A program made the position numbers and the translations under genes. A stretch of DNA of 64,000 bases, taken from positions 1 to 64,000 of the forward strand of contig JAKURD010000015.1 of the NCBI GenBank assembly GCA_022450045.1. The letters run 5' to 3'. The first letter of the stretch is position 1. Each line of letters opens with the position of its first letter. The notes under the pieces are model-generated. The model made no database searches. It was not told the origin of the DNA and saw only the letters and a program-made list of their open reading frames with translations. Shown here piece after piece: positions 45,585-54,715 of the stretch. The DNA comes from Gracilimonas sp. GTDB taxonomy: Bacteria; Bacteroidota; Rhodothermia; Balneolales; Balneolaceae.

Positions 45585-46976
45585 TTACTCAGTAAATCCG
45601 CCTTTCGTCATCTTGATCGGATCGAGTGCTTTATCAAGCTCCTCATCCGAAAGGTCCGTCATTTCCTTAGCCACCTCTTTCAAAGGCCGGATTTCTGCGA
45701 ATGCCTTCTTTGCGATCTTCGCGGCCAGATCATATCCGATGATCGGGTTCAGCGCTGTTACCAAAATTGGATTGCGTCCAACCATATCTGCGATAGCCTC
45801 TTTCTTCACCTTCAATCTTGATACTGACCGATCCGCCAGGTTTCTTGCCGCATTCGCCAGTATTTCAATGGATTCAAGAAGGTTATGAGCCACTACAGGC
45901 AACATCACGTTCAGTTCAAAATTTCCGGCCTGACCTCCAATAGTTATGGCTGAGTCATTTCCAATTACTTGTGCACACACCATAGTGAGTGATTCTTCAA
46001 TTACTGGGTTCACTTTTCCGGGCATAATGGATGAGCCGGGTTGAAGAGCAGCCAGTTCAACCTCACCAATCCCGCTATTCGGGCCTGAATTCATCCAGCG
46101 CAGATCGTTGCCAATCTTCATCAAGCTAACAGCGATGGTTTTCAGCTGACCGCTGAGTTCAACGGGAGCATCTACCGTAGCCTGAGCTTCAAAATGATTT
46201 TCAGCTTCACTGAATTTTTCGCTGGTCAGTTCTGAGATCTTCGCTGCAAAGTTCTTACCAAAATCTTTGTGGGTATTGAGCCCGGTTCCTACCGCAGTAC
46301 CACCTTGCGGTAACTCTGAAATTCTTTCAAGTGCAGATTCAACGCGGTTGACACCCAACTCAACCTGACGGGCATATCCGCTGAATTCCTGCTCGATAGT
46401 TACCGGCATTGCATCCATAAGATGTGTTCGGCCGGTTTTCACTACGTCAGAATATTCTTTGCCTTTTTTGAGAAAAGTTTCCTGAAGATGCTTAAGTGCC
46501 GGAATCAAATTATTATTTACGGCTTTTACCGCAGCAACCCGAATGGTCGTTGGAATCACATCATTGGAACTTTGTCCATAGTTGATATGGTCGTTCGGAT
46601 GGATATTTACATCCAGGTTCTTTTTAAGCTCATTCGCTCTATGGGCAATTACCTCATTGGCATTCATATTAGTTGATGTGCCAGAACCGGTCTGAAAGAT
46701 ATCGATCACAAATTCTTTGTCATGAAGCCCTTCTATAACTTCTTGTGAGGCCGCCTGGATGGCACTTGCAACCGCTTCATCAATCAGTCCTAATTCAGCG
46801 TTTACCGCAGCAGCGGTTTTCTTTACATAGCCCAAAGCTTCAATAAATTCACGGCTGAATTTTATTCCGCTAACCGGAAAATTATCGTGTGCGCGTTGGG
46901 TTTGAGCTCCATACAAAGCATCTTTTGGCACTTTAACTTCACCCATGGAGTCTTTCTCAATACGAAATTCGCTCAT
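45585..46976 (-). CDS. fumC: Class II fumarate hydratase
   Basis: 463 residues. Motifs: GSGTSTNMNANEV, HPNDHINYGQSSNDVIPT, TGRTHLMDAMPVT and the superfamily signature GSSIMPGKVNP, with GNDLRWMNSGPNSGIGE before it. It hydrates fumarate to malate in the TCA cycle without an Fe-S cluster. It has a 184-bp gap downstream to E1, with AAAGCGCTTT. Confidence 0.95.
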   Translation of the reverse strand: MSEFRIEKDSMGEVKVPKDALYGAQTQRAHDNFPVSGIKFSREFIEALGYVKKTAAAVNAELGLIDEAVASAIQAASQEVIEGLHDKEFVIDIFQTGSGTSTNMNANEVIAHRANELKKNLDVNIHPNDHINYGQSSNDVIPTTIRVAAVKAVNNNLIPALKHLQETFLKKGKEYSDVVKTGRTHLMDAMPVTIEQEFSGYARQVELGVNRVESALERISELPQGGTAVGTGLNTHKDFGKNFAAKISELTSEKFSEAENHFEAQATVDAPVELSGQLKTIAVSLMKIGNDLRWMNSGPNSGIGEVELAALQPGSSIMPGKVNPVIEESLTMVCAQVIGNDSAITIGGQAGNFELNVMLPVVAHNLLESIEILANAARNLADRSVSRLKVKKEAIADMVGRNPILVTALNPIIGYDLAAKIAKKAFAEIRPLKEVAKEMTDLSDEELDKALDPIKMTKGGFTE

Positions 46977-47127
46977 TTGTATAACTTCTTTTTGTTTGTT
47001 GATTTATGTCCTGAACGAAGTACGTTCAGAACTTGCTTAGCAAATATGAATAGATTTCAAGCCCCAAAAAGATAAGGAAAAAGTATGTAGATATTGAGAA
47101 ATGGATGTTAAACTTAGAACAGTAAAC

Positions 47128-48252
47128 TCAAAGCTCTTTTGAGTACATTCGGTAGGTTTTGTCGAGCGTGCCCCCTATGCGTTCAGCAACGTGGATCATC
47201 TCAGGATTTGTCTCCAATATCCAGCTCATTTCAGAAGACGTTTTATTTTGCCCTTTCAGTCCGTTTTGAATAGATCGATGGTGCAGCAAGGCGTCGATAC
47301 CTTTGCCTTGATACTCAGGCAAAACTCCCATCAAGGCTGTGCGAAGGCTTTTTAGCTTTCTTTTTTTCCACAACAACTTAAAAATCCCAAACGGAAACAG
47401 TCTTCCATCCATCGTTTTCAGGATCTCATTTATATTCGGCAGGCCTATAGAAAACCCCACAGGTTTTCCCTTTATCTCTGCCATATGAGCAAAATCAGTA
47501 TCAATGATCATTTTAAGATCTTTACCGGCCGCTTCAAATTCCTTTTCAGAAAGCGGAATAAATCCCCAGTTGTTTTTCCATGCCTCATTAAAGATTTCCC
47601 TTATTATCTTGATCTCTGATTCCATTTTCTTCAAATTGAGCGGACGTATTACAAGATCAGGCACACGATGCTTTACAATATCCATCGCCCGGTTTATTCG
47701 ATCTAAAGAAACAGTTTCCGTATCTACCATATAAGCATACATATCCATTTCCTTTGAAAAGCCACAGCTTAAAATAAGCTCGTCATAATAGGAAAAGTTA
47801 TACGGCATCATGATGAAGGGGTCCTTGTCAAAACCATCGACCAGAACTCCGATCGTATCCATCATGCTTGGGCTCGCCGGCCCCAATACTTTATTCATCC
47901 CTTTGTCTCTCAACCAGTCTGAAGCTACACGAAATAATAAATTTGCCGTATGCTGATCATTTATGCATTCAAAAAAACCAAAATGACCGGTTTTTGTCCC
48001 GTGAAATTCATTAAACCGATGATCCACTATAGCGGCAATGCGGCCCACTTCTTTATCATCCTTTTCAGCTAAAAAAAGAGCTATTTCAGCATTGTCAAAA
48101 AAAGGATTTTTTTTAGGATCGATCAGTTTTTTCTGATCCATTCTAAGCGGAGGCACCCAATGCTCTTCATCTTTATAGAACTTATATATGAAATCAGTAA
48201 ATCGTTTTCTTTCTTCTTTAGTAGAAACGATGGTTACTCCTGAACTATTCAT
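47128..48252 (-). CDS. GNAT-like acyltransferase next to the SPT homolog (candidate ceramide synthase-type)
   Basis: 374 residues with a GNAT-type pattern near the C-terminus (LRTALMGVLPEYQGKGIDAL). It starts with the motif FIYKFYKDEEHWVPPLRMDQ and contains GPASPSMMDTIGVLVDGFD and IMMPYNFSYYDELILSCGF. It lies 20 bp downstream of the SPT-like gene, so the pair is one operon. Bacterial ceramide synthesis is reported to use a GNAT-like acyltransferase to N-acylate the sphingoid base, so that role fits. The assignment rests on context, not on a catalytic residue. Confidence 0.6.
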   Translation of the reverse strand: MNSSGVTIVSTKEERKRFTDFIYKFYKDEEHWVPPLRMDQKKLIDPKKNPFFDNAEIALFLAEKDDKEVGRIAAIVDHRFNEFHGTKTGHFGFFECINDQHTANLLFRVASDWLRDKGMNKVLGPASPSMMDTIGVLVDGFDKDPFIMMPYNFSYYDELILSCGFSKEMDMYAYMVDTETVSLDRINRAMDIVKHRVPDLVIRPLNLKKMESEIKIIREIFNEAWKNNWGFIPLSEKEFEAAGKDLKMIIDTDFAHMAEIKGKPVGFSIGLPNINEILKTMDGRLFPFGIFKLLWKKRKLKSLRTALMGVLPEYQGKGIDALLHHRSIQNGLKGQNKTSSEMSWILETNPEMIHVAERIGGTLDKTYRMYSKEL

Positions 48253-48272
48253 ATAATCTTCGCAGGATTAGT

Positions 48273-49511
48273 TTATTCAATTGCTGAGTGACCATTTCTG
48301 TCAATGACACCATGTTTAAGTCCAACTTTTCGGAAAGCTTCTAAAATCTGATCAAGATGCTCATCGGTATGGCTGGCCATATAACTCGTTCTAAGTAAAG
48401 ACTGTCCCTGTGGTACAGCCGGTGGGACAACGGCATTAGTATAAACTCCTTCTTCAAAAAGATCTTTCCAGAATTTGAAACAGTTCATCATTTCACCAAT
48501 CACCACGGGAATGATAGGACTTTGACTGCTCCATACATTGAAACCTAATCCACGAAGTTCCTTGCGCATATAATTAGCAATTACTTCAAGTCGTTCCAGT
48601 CTCCAGGGTTCTTCCTCCAAAATTTCAAGTGCTTTTAGCACCGTAGCCACATTAGCGGGTGGCATAGATGCACTAAAAATATGAGCGGGGGACTTGTGCC
48701 GGATATATTCAATAACAGGCCGGTCACCTACTAAAAACCCACCCAAAGAGGCAAATGATTTTGAGAAAGTACCACTGATTAAATCCACTTCATCTGTAAG
48801 GTCAAACACTGAAGCAGATCCACGACCGCCTTTACCAATAACTCCAATGGCGTGAGCATCATCCAGATAAAGCCGGGCGTTAAACTCTTTTGCCAGTTTT
48901 ATTAATTCCGGTACTTTTGCCAATGTCCCCGACATGGAGAAAACACCATCCGTTACAATGATTTTCCCGGCATCAGGGGCAGCTCGTTCAAGCAATTTTC
49001 TCAGGTGATCCATATCATTATGTTGATACCGGACTGTTTTTGCATTAGCTGCAAGTGTCCCCATGACGATACATGCATGGTTATCCTTGTCAGAGAAAAT
49101 AATATCATTACGATCAGCTATAGTCTGGATAGAACCTTCATTGGTTTGATATCCAGTACTAAATAGCACGCACCCTTCTTTGCCCATAAAGTTTGCGAGT
49201 TTTTCTTCCAACTCCAGATGGCTGTCGAGTGTACCATTTAGATATCTGGAACCGGTACATCCCGTTCCGTATTTGGTAAGCGCCTCTTGTGCTGCTTTAA
49301 TGGTACGCTGATCATTAGTAAGCCCCAGATAGTTATTGGAACCGGCCATGATCACCCTTTTGCCTTCAATTTCTACAACAGTCCCGTCTGTGGCTTCAAG
49401 TGGTTTAAAATAAGGATAGAGCCCCATTTCTTTTATTTCATCCGCCTTCGTGAAATTGAAAGCTTTGGAAAAAATATCTGATGTTGTGGCACTGGATTTT
49501 TGGTCGGCCAT
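48273..49511 (-). CDS. Serine palmitoyltransferase-like alpha-oxoamine synthase (SPT or cysteate acyltransferase)
   Basis: 412 residues, PLP fold type I. The Schiff-base lysine is K251 in GTFSKSFASLGGF, the form typical of serine palmitoyltransferase rather than of KBL or ALAS (GTLGK). H145 in DKDNHACI is the stacking histidine and DDAHAIGV (217-224) the cofactor aspartate region. It condenses an amino acid (serine, or cysteate in capnine makers) with acyl-CoA or acyl-ACP, the first step to sphingoid or sulfonolipid bases. The closest alternatives are 2-amino-3-ketobutyrate CoA ligase and BioF. It sits upstream of the GNAT gene. Confidence 0.8.
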   Translation of the reverse strand: MADQKSSATTSDIFSKAFNFTKADEIKEMGLYPYFKPLEATDGTVVEIEGKRVIMAGSNNYLGLTNDQRTIKAAQEALTKYGTGCTGSRYLNGTLDSHLELEEKLANFMGKEGCVLFSTGYQTNEGSIQTIADRNDIIFSDKDNHACIVMGTLAANAKTVRYQHNDMDHLRKLLERAAPDAGKIIVTDGVFSMSGTLAKVPELIKLAKEFNARLYLDDAHAIGVIGKGGRGSASVFDLTDEVDLISGTFSKSFASLGGFLVGDRPVIEYIRHKSPAHIFSASMPPANVATVLKALEILEEEPWRLERLEVIANYMRKELRGLGFNVWSSQSPIIPVVIGEMMNCFKFWKDLFEEGVYTNAVVPPAVPQGQSLLRTSYMASHTDEHLDQILEAFRKVGLKHGVIDRNGHSAIE

Positions 49512-49714
49512 TCGCTAATTCCTTAACAAAGATTCTAAATAAATATCAAAATATAGCCAGTATTAAATTTCAATCAAATTTCAGAAAAGATACTGTTAAC
49601 TACCGGCTGCTGACATAGGTTAAAAATTATCGTGTAAAAGATAAGAAAATTATTGGTCTGCTACTGAATTACATCTCAATTTTCTTATCCATGTGCGCTA
49701 AGTAAATATTTTTA

Positions 49715-50887
49715 TTAAGAACTTTGGTTTTTATCCAATAATTCCTGATATCTTTTAAATAACAACTCAAAGTGTTCTCGCATGGTTACAATATCTTTTT
49801 CAGCCGCTATTTTTGTAGCATTAACTAATTTTTTTCTGTCTTTTTTAACTAACCTGAGGAGGTTTTCAGTGAAGGATCTGGCATTCCCGGTTTCATAGGT
49901 TTCACCAATATCAGAATTTGTTATATCAGCCGCTCCCCCCCTGTCGGGCACTAACACCGGCAGCCCACTGCACACTGCTTCAGCAACTACAATGCCATAG
50001 GTTTCTGCAGCAGAACCGTGAACAAAATAATCTGAGGACGCCAGTATATCAGCCAACTGATCCCGGTTATCTGTAAACCCCATCACCTTAACATGATCAG
50101 ATTTACTTGCTTTTCGGTTCACATATGCACGGATCGGTCCGTCACCAAAGATCATAAGCGCCATGGGTGCTTTTTTTGATGCGGCTTTGAAACCGTCAAT
50201 AATGGTACCCAATCTCTTTTCCGGATGATGCCTGCTGATAGCGATCATCAAATGGGCTGATTTCGGAAGACCAAAGTCAGCCAGTAATGTTGTTCTTAAT
50301 CCTTCATCTCTTCGCTGTGGTGAGAAGAAATCCTTATTGATCCCAAATGGAACCGGGATTGGGTTATGAACCCCATAGCTGCCAATTCTATCGGCGAGCC
50401 ACTCTCCACTTACCACCGTGGCATCAAAACGATTGCTTAGATTTTGAAGGTATTTCCAGTAAAAACCAAACAACTTATCGACCCACTCAAATCCAAAAGT
50501 GCTCCCAAAAAATGTATGGGGATAGGCTGCAACGGGATCTTGATGAAAAATAAAAGTTTTCACTGCATCCCCTTTCCAGCGGCCTGCAAACCAACCTCCC
50601 GTCCATGGGGACGACCCTTCTACAATATCGGGTTTCTCCTGATCCAGAATCTTATGAACAGCCTTTTCTCTCCATAAGAGATAGTAACGCCAATCCACCG
50701 GAAGTCGGGGACCTTTCACCCATATCACGCGGCCTCCATACCTTTCTTCTTCGCCCCAATCTTTTCCGGGAGCCACCACCACTACTTCATGCCCCATTTC
50801 GGACCCAAATTTCAGCTTTTGGTTGATATAAGTTTTAACCCCGCCACCCTGATCTGTATAAAATTCTGCTATGTCAACGATCTTCAT
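49715..50887 (-). CDS. GT4-type glycosyltransferase (second of pair)
   Basis: 390 residues with GT-B fold. N-terminal IAEFYTDQGGGVKTYINQK and C-terminal donor site with the EX7E motif (AAETYGIVVAEAVCSGLPVL). No membrane segment. It follows a second GT4 gene by 18 bp on the same strand, and lies 203 bp from the SPT-like gene, on the same strand. It probably adds a sugar to a lipid or surface glycan; donor and acceptor are unknown. Confidence 0.85.
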   Translation of the reverse strand: MKIVDIAEFYTDQGGGVKTYINQKLKFGSEMGHEVVVVAPGKDWGEEERYGGRVIWVKGPRLPVDWRYYLLWREKAVHKILDQEKPDIVEGSSPWTGGWFAGRWKGDAVKTFIFHQDPVAAYPHTFFGSTFGFEWVDKLFGFYWKYLQNLSNRFDATVVSGEWLADRIGSYGVHNPIPVPFGINKDFFSPQRRDEGLRTTLLADFGLPKSAHLMIAISRHHPEKRLGTIIDGFKAASKKAPMALMIFGDGPIRAYVNRKASKSDHVKVMGFTDNRDQLADILASSDYFVHGSAAETYGIVVAEAVCSGLPVLVPDRGGAADITNSDIGETYETGNARSFTENLLRLVKKDRKKLVNATKIAAEKDIVTMREHFELLFKRYQELLDKNQSS

Positions 50888-50905
50888 CTAATTAATAATG
50901 TCTTT

Positions 50906-52066
50906 TTAGAAATAATTTTTAGGTGCAGGTTCATTCAACGCTTCTTTATAATTGTCTGTCAGACGACCGTTAATTTCACCCCATTCATAGTTCAGTGCTT
51001 TTTGGCGAGAAGCTTTGCTCATTTTATTTCTGAGATCTTTATCTGAAACTATGAGCGAAAGCTTCTTCGCAAAGTCATCTTTATTTTCAGGTTCAGCGAG
51101 GCAACCATTCACACCATGCTCAACAAGTGATTTACTGCCGGCAGCATCTGCGACTAAGCACGGTAATCCGCTGCTCATGGCTTCAAGTGTTACATTCCCA
51201 AAGGTTTCGGTGTGTGAAGGGAACAAAAAAATATCGCTGCTTGCATAGGCTTTGGCAAGGTCTTCATCTTCCAGGAACCCGGTATATTTTGCCTCCGGCA
51301 TCAGTGCTTGTAATTCTTCTTTGGCGGGTCCGTCTCCTACTACTAATGCTTTTACCCCTTTATTATTAGCTGCCATTTGTTGCACGCTATATCGAAAGGT
51401 ATCCAGCTCTTTTTCCCACACTAACCGCGAGACAAAGGTAACCACAATGTCATCTTCAGAAAACCCAAGTGAGTTGCGCCATGCTTCATCCCTTTTTTTC
51501 GGAGAGAATAAATTGGTATCCACGCCCCGGGCCCAGATCCTCATGTCCGTATCAAAACCTTGCGGAATCAGCTCCTCGATCATAGACTTTGATGGTACAT
51601 ATACATGGGTGCATGAATTGTAGAACCAGCTTAAATATCTCCAGGCAAAAAATTCAATGGCCGTTAAACCATAGTACTTAAAATAGCTGGTAAAATGAGT
51701 ATGGTAAGATCCAACCACCTGAACACTATTTTTCTGAGCCCACTTCAATGCTCTCAAACCGCCAAGATCCGGAGTTGCTATATGTATGAGCGTTGGGTTG
51801 AATGCTTCCAGTTCCTTCTCAGCCTGAACAGATATTCCGGTTGTAACTCTGTATTCCCCCCGGCCTGAGACCGGCATCCTTATGGAAGGCAGTGTAACCA
51901 ATCTTCCGTTATGTTCCAGTTCCGGCTCATCAATGGTAGGCCCAAATACCAACACAGGAATACCCTGCCCTTCCAAAAACTTTACCAGACGATTTAAAGT
52001 GAGGGAAACACCGTCTTTGATGTGGTTATAATTACCTGTAAAAAGGGCAACTCGTAATTCTTTCAT
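50906..52066 (-). CDS. GT4-type glycosyltransferase (first of pair)
   Basis: 386 residues, GT-B fold. N-terminal ALFTGNYNHIKDGVSLTLNR, mid-region GSYHTHFTSYFKYYGL, and the EX7E donor motif HTETFGNVTLEAMSSGLP. It resembles GT4 enzymes that glycosylate lipid acceptors (diacylglycerol or phosphatidylinositol type). It is the first gene of the pair and is divergent from the SDR at 52170 (103 bp between starts), so a shared promoter region lies there. Confidence 0.85.
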   Translation of the reverse strand: MKELRVALFTGNYNHIKDGVSLTLNRLVKFLEGQGIPVLVFGPTIDEPELEHNGRLVTLPSIRMPVSGRGEYRVTTGISVQAEKELEAFNPTLIHIATPDLGGLRALKWAQKNSVQVVGSYHTHFTSYFKYYGLTAIEFFAWRYLSWFYNSCTHVYVPSKSMIEELIPQGFDTDMRIWARGVDTNLFSPKKRDEAWRNSLGFSEDDIVVTFVSRLVWEKELDTFRYSVQQMAANNKGVKALVVGDGPAKEELQALMPEAKYTGFLEDEDLAKAYASSDIFLFPSHTETFGNVTLEAMSSGLPCLVADAAGSKSLVEHGVNGCLAEPENKDDFAKKLSLIVSDKDLRNKMSKASRQKALNYEWGEINGRLTDNYKEALNEPAPKNYF

Positions 52067-52169
52067 AAATATTTAAAAGCAGACGGCATATTTGTATCTT
52101 AAGAGCCCTGCGATGATTCTTGCTATTACATCTATTCATTCCAAATAATTTTTAAATATAAGGAAATTA

Positions 52170-53144
52170 ATGAAAGCCTTTGTAACCGGAGGAACAGGTT
52201 TTATTGGAAGTCACTTAGTAGAAGCTATCATCAATTCAACCGATTATGATGAAGTTCGATGTTTGGTAAGAAGTGAACCAAAATGGCTTTCGGGCTTATC
52301 TTTCAAAACCATAGAGGGAGATCTCAACGACCTGAAAGCATTAGGCAAGGGGTTGGAAGGAGCTGATGTACTTTTCCATGTAGCCGCAATCGTGAAAGCT
52401 CCTTCAAAAAAGGAGTTTACTCAAGCGAATGTGGATGCTACCGAAAACCTCGTTCGTCTTGCTCAGAAGAAAGGAGTTAAAAATATTGTTATTCTTTCCT
52501 CCCTGGCAGCAGCAGGACCAAGTAACGGTTCGCCCAAAAAAGAAGGGCAACCCATGGAGCCTGTGAGCATGTACGGGAAATCAAAAATGGAGATGGAGGC
52601 GAGGGTAAAAACCGCAGCGTCAAAAAATGACAGTATCAAGATCATTCGCCCCCCGGCCGTATATGGACCGCGGGAAGACCAGATCTATTCTTTCTTTAAA
52701 TCCTGTAGCAAAGGTATTTGCCCAATTGTAGGAGATGGGAACAATCCCAGAATATCCATGGTCTATGTGAGTGATCTTGTTGACGGAATATTACTGGCTG
52801 CCGGTAAAAAGGACACCGGTGTTCATACGTATTTTATTTCCGGTGAAGGTGTATATTCCTGGAATGAGATCAAGGGAATTACCTCTAAAGTATTGGGGAA
52901 AAAATTGATTCCGCTTAAAATAAAACCAAGTATCGTCAAAAAGGTAGCCGGTGTTATTGAAAATGCTGCATCATTATTCGGAGTATATCCCGTTGTAAAC
53001 AAGGAAAAAGCTAATGAGCTTATTTTAGAGTGGACTTGTACCTCCGAAAAAGCTGAAAAAGAATTAAATTACCGTCCGAAAGTGTCTTTGGATGAAGGTA
53101 TTTCAAGAACAATCCACTGGTATAAAATACATAACTGGTTATAG
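52170..53144 (+). CDS. NAD(P)-dependent extended SDR (epimerase/dehydratase; candidate ceramide reductase)
   Basis: 324 residues. The Rossmann motif is GGTGFIG (7-13), the catalytic pair is Y135 and K139 in YGKSK, and PPAVYGPRE follows. The extended SDR family covers sugar epimerases, 3-beta-HSD-type and ceramide-reducing enzymes. In Caulobacter a gene of this family reduces the 3-keto group in ceramide synthesis; being opposite two glycosyltransferases and near an SPT homolog, the same role fits here. A nucleotide-sugar enzyme is the alternative. The next gene starts 1 bp after its stop. Confidence 0.7.
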   Translation: MKAFVTGGTGFIGSHLVEAIINSTDYDEVRCLVRSEPKWLSGLSFKTIEGDLNDLKALGKGLEGADVLFHVAAIVKAPSKKEFTQANVDATENLVRLAQKKGVKNIVILSSLAAAGPSNGSPKKEGQPMEPVSMYGKSKMEMEARVKTAASKNDSIKIIRPPAVYGPREDQIYSFFKSCSKGICPIVGDGNNPRISMVYVSDLVDGILLAAGKKDTGVHTYFISGEGVYSWNEIKGITSKVLGKKLIPLKIKPSIVKKVAGVIENAASLFGVYPVVNKEKANELILEWTCTSEKAEKELNYRPKVSLDEGISRTIHWYKIHNWL

Positions 53145-53145
53145 T

Positions 53146-54687
53146 ATGATGAATAGCACTGCTAAGATCACGCTCTTTTTAATTTCTTTCCTTCTTTTAG
53201 GGTTCAATATTCAGGCTCAGGAAAAAATTGTTCAGGATTACAGCCGTCTCATGGAAATCCCGGAAGTTGTGGCTATGGAAAGCTCACCCACTCATCTATA
53301 TATTCTTTCGGATAAAGAAGGCATGGCTGTTTTTCGAGCCTACCCCGATTCACTTCAATGGCTCTATACGTCTTCCGGTATGCAGCGCAGGGGAAATAAA
53401 ATCATGAGTGATATTCGTTTTGCTTATTTATTCGGCGATTCAAACCGCCTGACTGTACTTGAACCTACTTCCCCACTCGGTGTCTATTCCTCAACCTATC
53501 TTCCGGGCTCCCCTAAAGCCGCAGCCCGAATAGATAACAGATTATATATTGCTTTGGGTGAACGCGGACTCGGAATGGTTTTACTTGATACTCCTGAGAC
53601 CATTGACACTAATCCGGTTTTTGTAGCTGAAGGTGAAATTTCGGGGGCATCCGTACTTGATATTCGTTCCACAGAATTCAGCAACCAGCTTTTCGTACTT
53701 ACTGATGAGCCTTCTTTACTTATTTTTGATCAGGAAGATTCCGCTTTGTCATTGTCACGTGAGATCGATATCCGAACTTCACTTTCCCATATTTTTATTG
53801 ATGAAGAAGAGGTTTGGGGAAGTACTGAAAACGGAGAGATCTATGAAATACGATCAACCGGTATCGGGAAACGTATTGGCGTCACCAATGAAGAAATTCA
53901 AAATATCGTCCGGTGGAATGACCGCATTTTTGCAAGAACAATTTCCGGCCGGGTTTGGGTAACTGACAGTGACGGATCTTTAGGCATCTGGAAAAATGAC
54001 CAGGATGCCGGTAACCACATAGCAAATAGTACCCATAAACTATGGATCTCAGAAAATAACACCATCTCTACTGCTCTTCTGAGAGTCGATTCTTTGAATT
54101 CAGATCAAGTCGCAGCTGCCGATTTTAAGATCAAAGAGATCCCAAATCAGATTATCACTTATCCCAGCCCCCTGATATTGAGTCTTGAGATGGAAGCAAA
54201 TTATCCGGCCGATGAAGTTGACTTTTCATACAGATCCAATGTTGGCAATGCAAAGATCAGAAAACAGGGATTTTTTTGGCAGCCTAACGTAAATCAGGTT
54301 GGAAATCATTGGTTCAATATTGTTGCTACTAATGCTGAAGGCGAATCTGACAGTACTCGTTTTGTAGTGGATGTTCGATCTTTTAATTCACCTCCGCGAT
54401 TCAGTCCTGTGCGTTCTGCAAGTATTGCAGTGAATGAAGAATATGTGGTTCAATTCTCAGCTACCGATCCCGACAGTCCGCATAATTCGTTAGTCAGATA
54501 CATCGGAGTTGATATGCCTGACGGAGCTTCCATCAATGAGAAAACAGGGAAATTTACCTGGACCCCTACGGAACGGCAGGTTGGAGAAACAACTTTTAAG
54601 ATCATTGCAACCGACAGGCTTGGTGCCGCGTCCTCTATTGATGTCACCCTTAAAGTTCTGGACATCGTACGCGATAGTGAAGAGTAA
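53146..54687 (+). CDS. Secreted protein with propeller-like and cadherin-like (Ig) domains
   Basis: About 513 residues from ATG at 53146 (ATGATG, either usable), with a signal peptide (STAKITLFLISFLLLGFNIQAQ). An ATG at 53092 lies inside the SDR gene and is unlikely. The first 300 residues hold repeated short strands suggestive of a beta-propeller (SSPTHLYILSDKEGMAVFRA). Two Ig/cadherin-like domains follow; the last (SATDPDSPHNSLVRY, then GKFTWTPTERQVGETTFKI) is of the dystroglycan cadherin type. Probably surface or periplasmic. It is cotranscribed with the SDR, with mutY 28 bp downstream. Confidence 0.65.
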   Translation: MMNSTAKITLFLISFLLLGFNIQAQEKIVQDYSRLMEIPEVVAMESSPTHLYILSDKEGMAVFRAYPDSLQWLYTSSGMQRRGNKIMSDIRFAYLFGDSNRLTVLEPTSPLGVYSSTYLPGSPKAAARIDNRLYIALGERGLGMVLLDTPETIDTNPVFVAEGEISGASVLDIRSTEFSNQLFVLTDEPSLLIFDQEDSALSLSREIDIRTSLSHIFIDEEEVWGSTENGEIYEIRSTGIGKRIGVTNEEIQNIVRWNDRIFARTISGRVWVTDSDGSLGIWKNDQDAGNHIANSTHKLWISENNTISTALLRVDSLNSDQVAAADFKIKEIPNQIITYPSPLILSLEMEANYPADEVDFSYRSNVGNAKIRKQGFFWQPNVNQVGNHWFNIVATNAEGESDSTRFVVDVRSFNSPPRFSPVRSASIAVNEEYVVQFSATDPDSPHNSLVRYIGVDMPDGASINEKTGKFTWTPTERQVGETTFKIIATDRLGAASSIDVTLKVLDIVRDSEE

Positions 54688-54715
54688 TTTCCATTCAAAA
54701 TCATAACAACGCATC

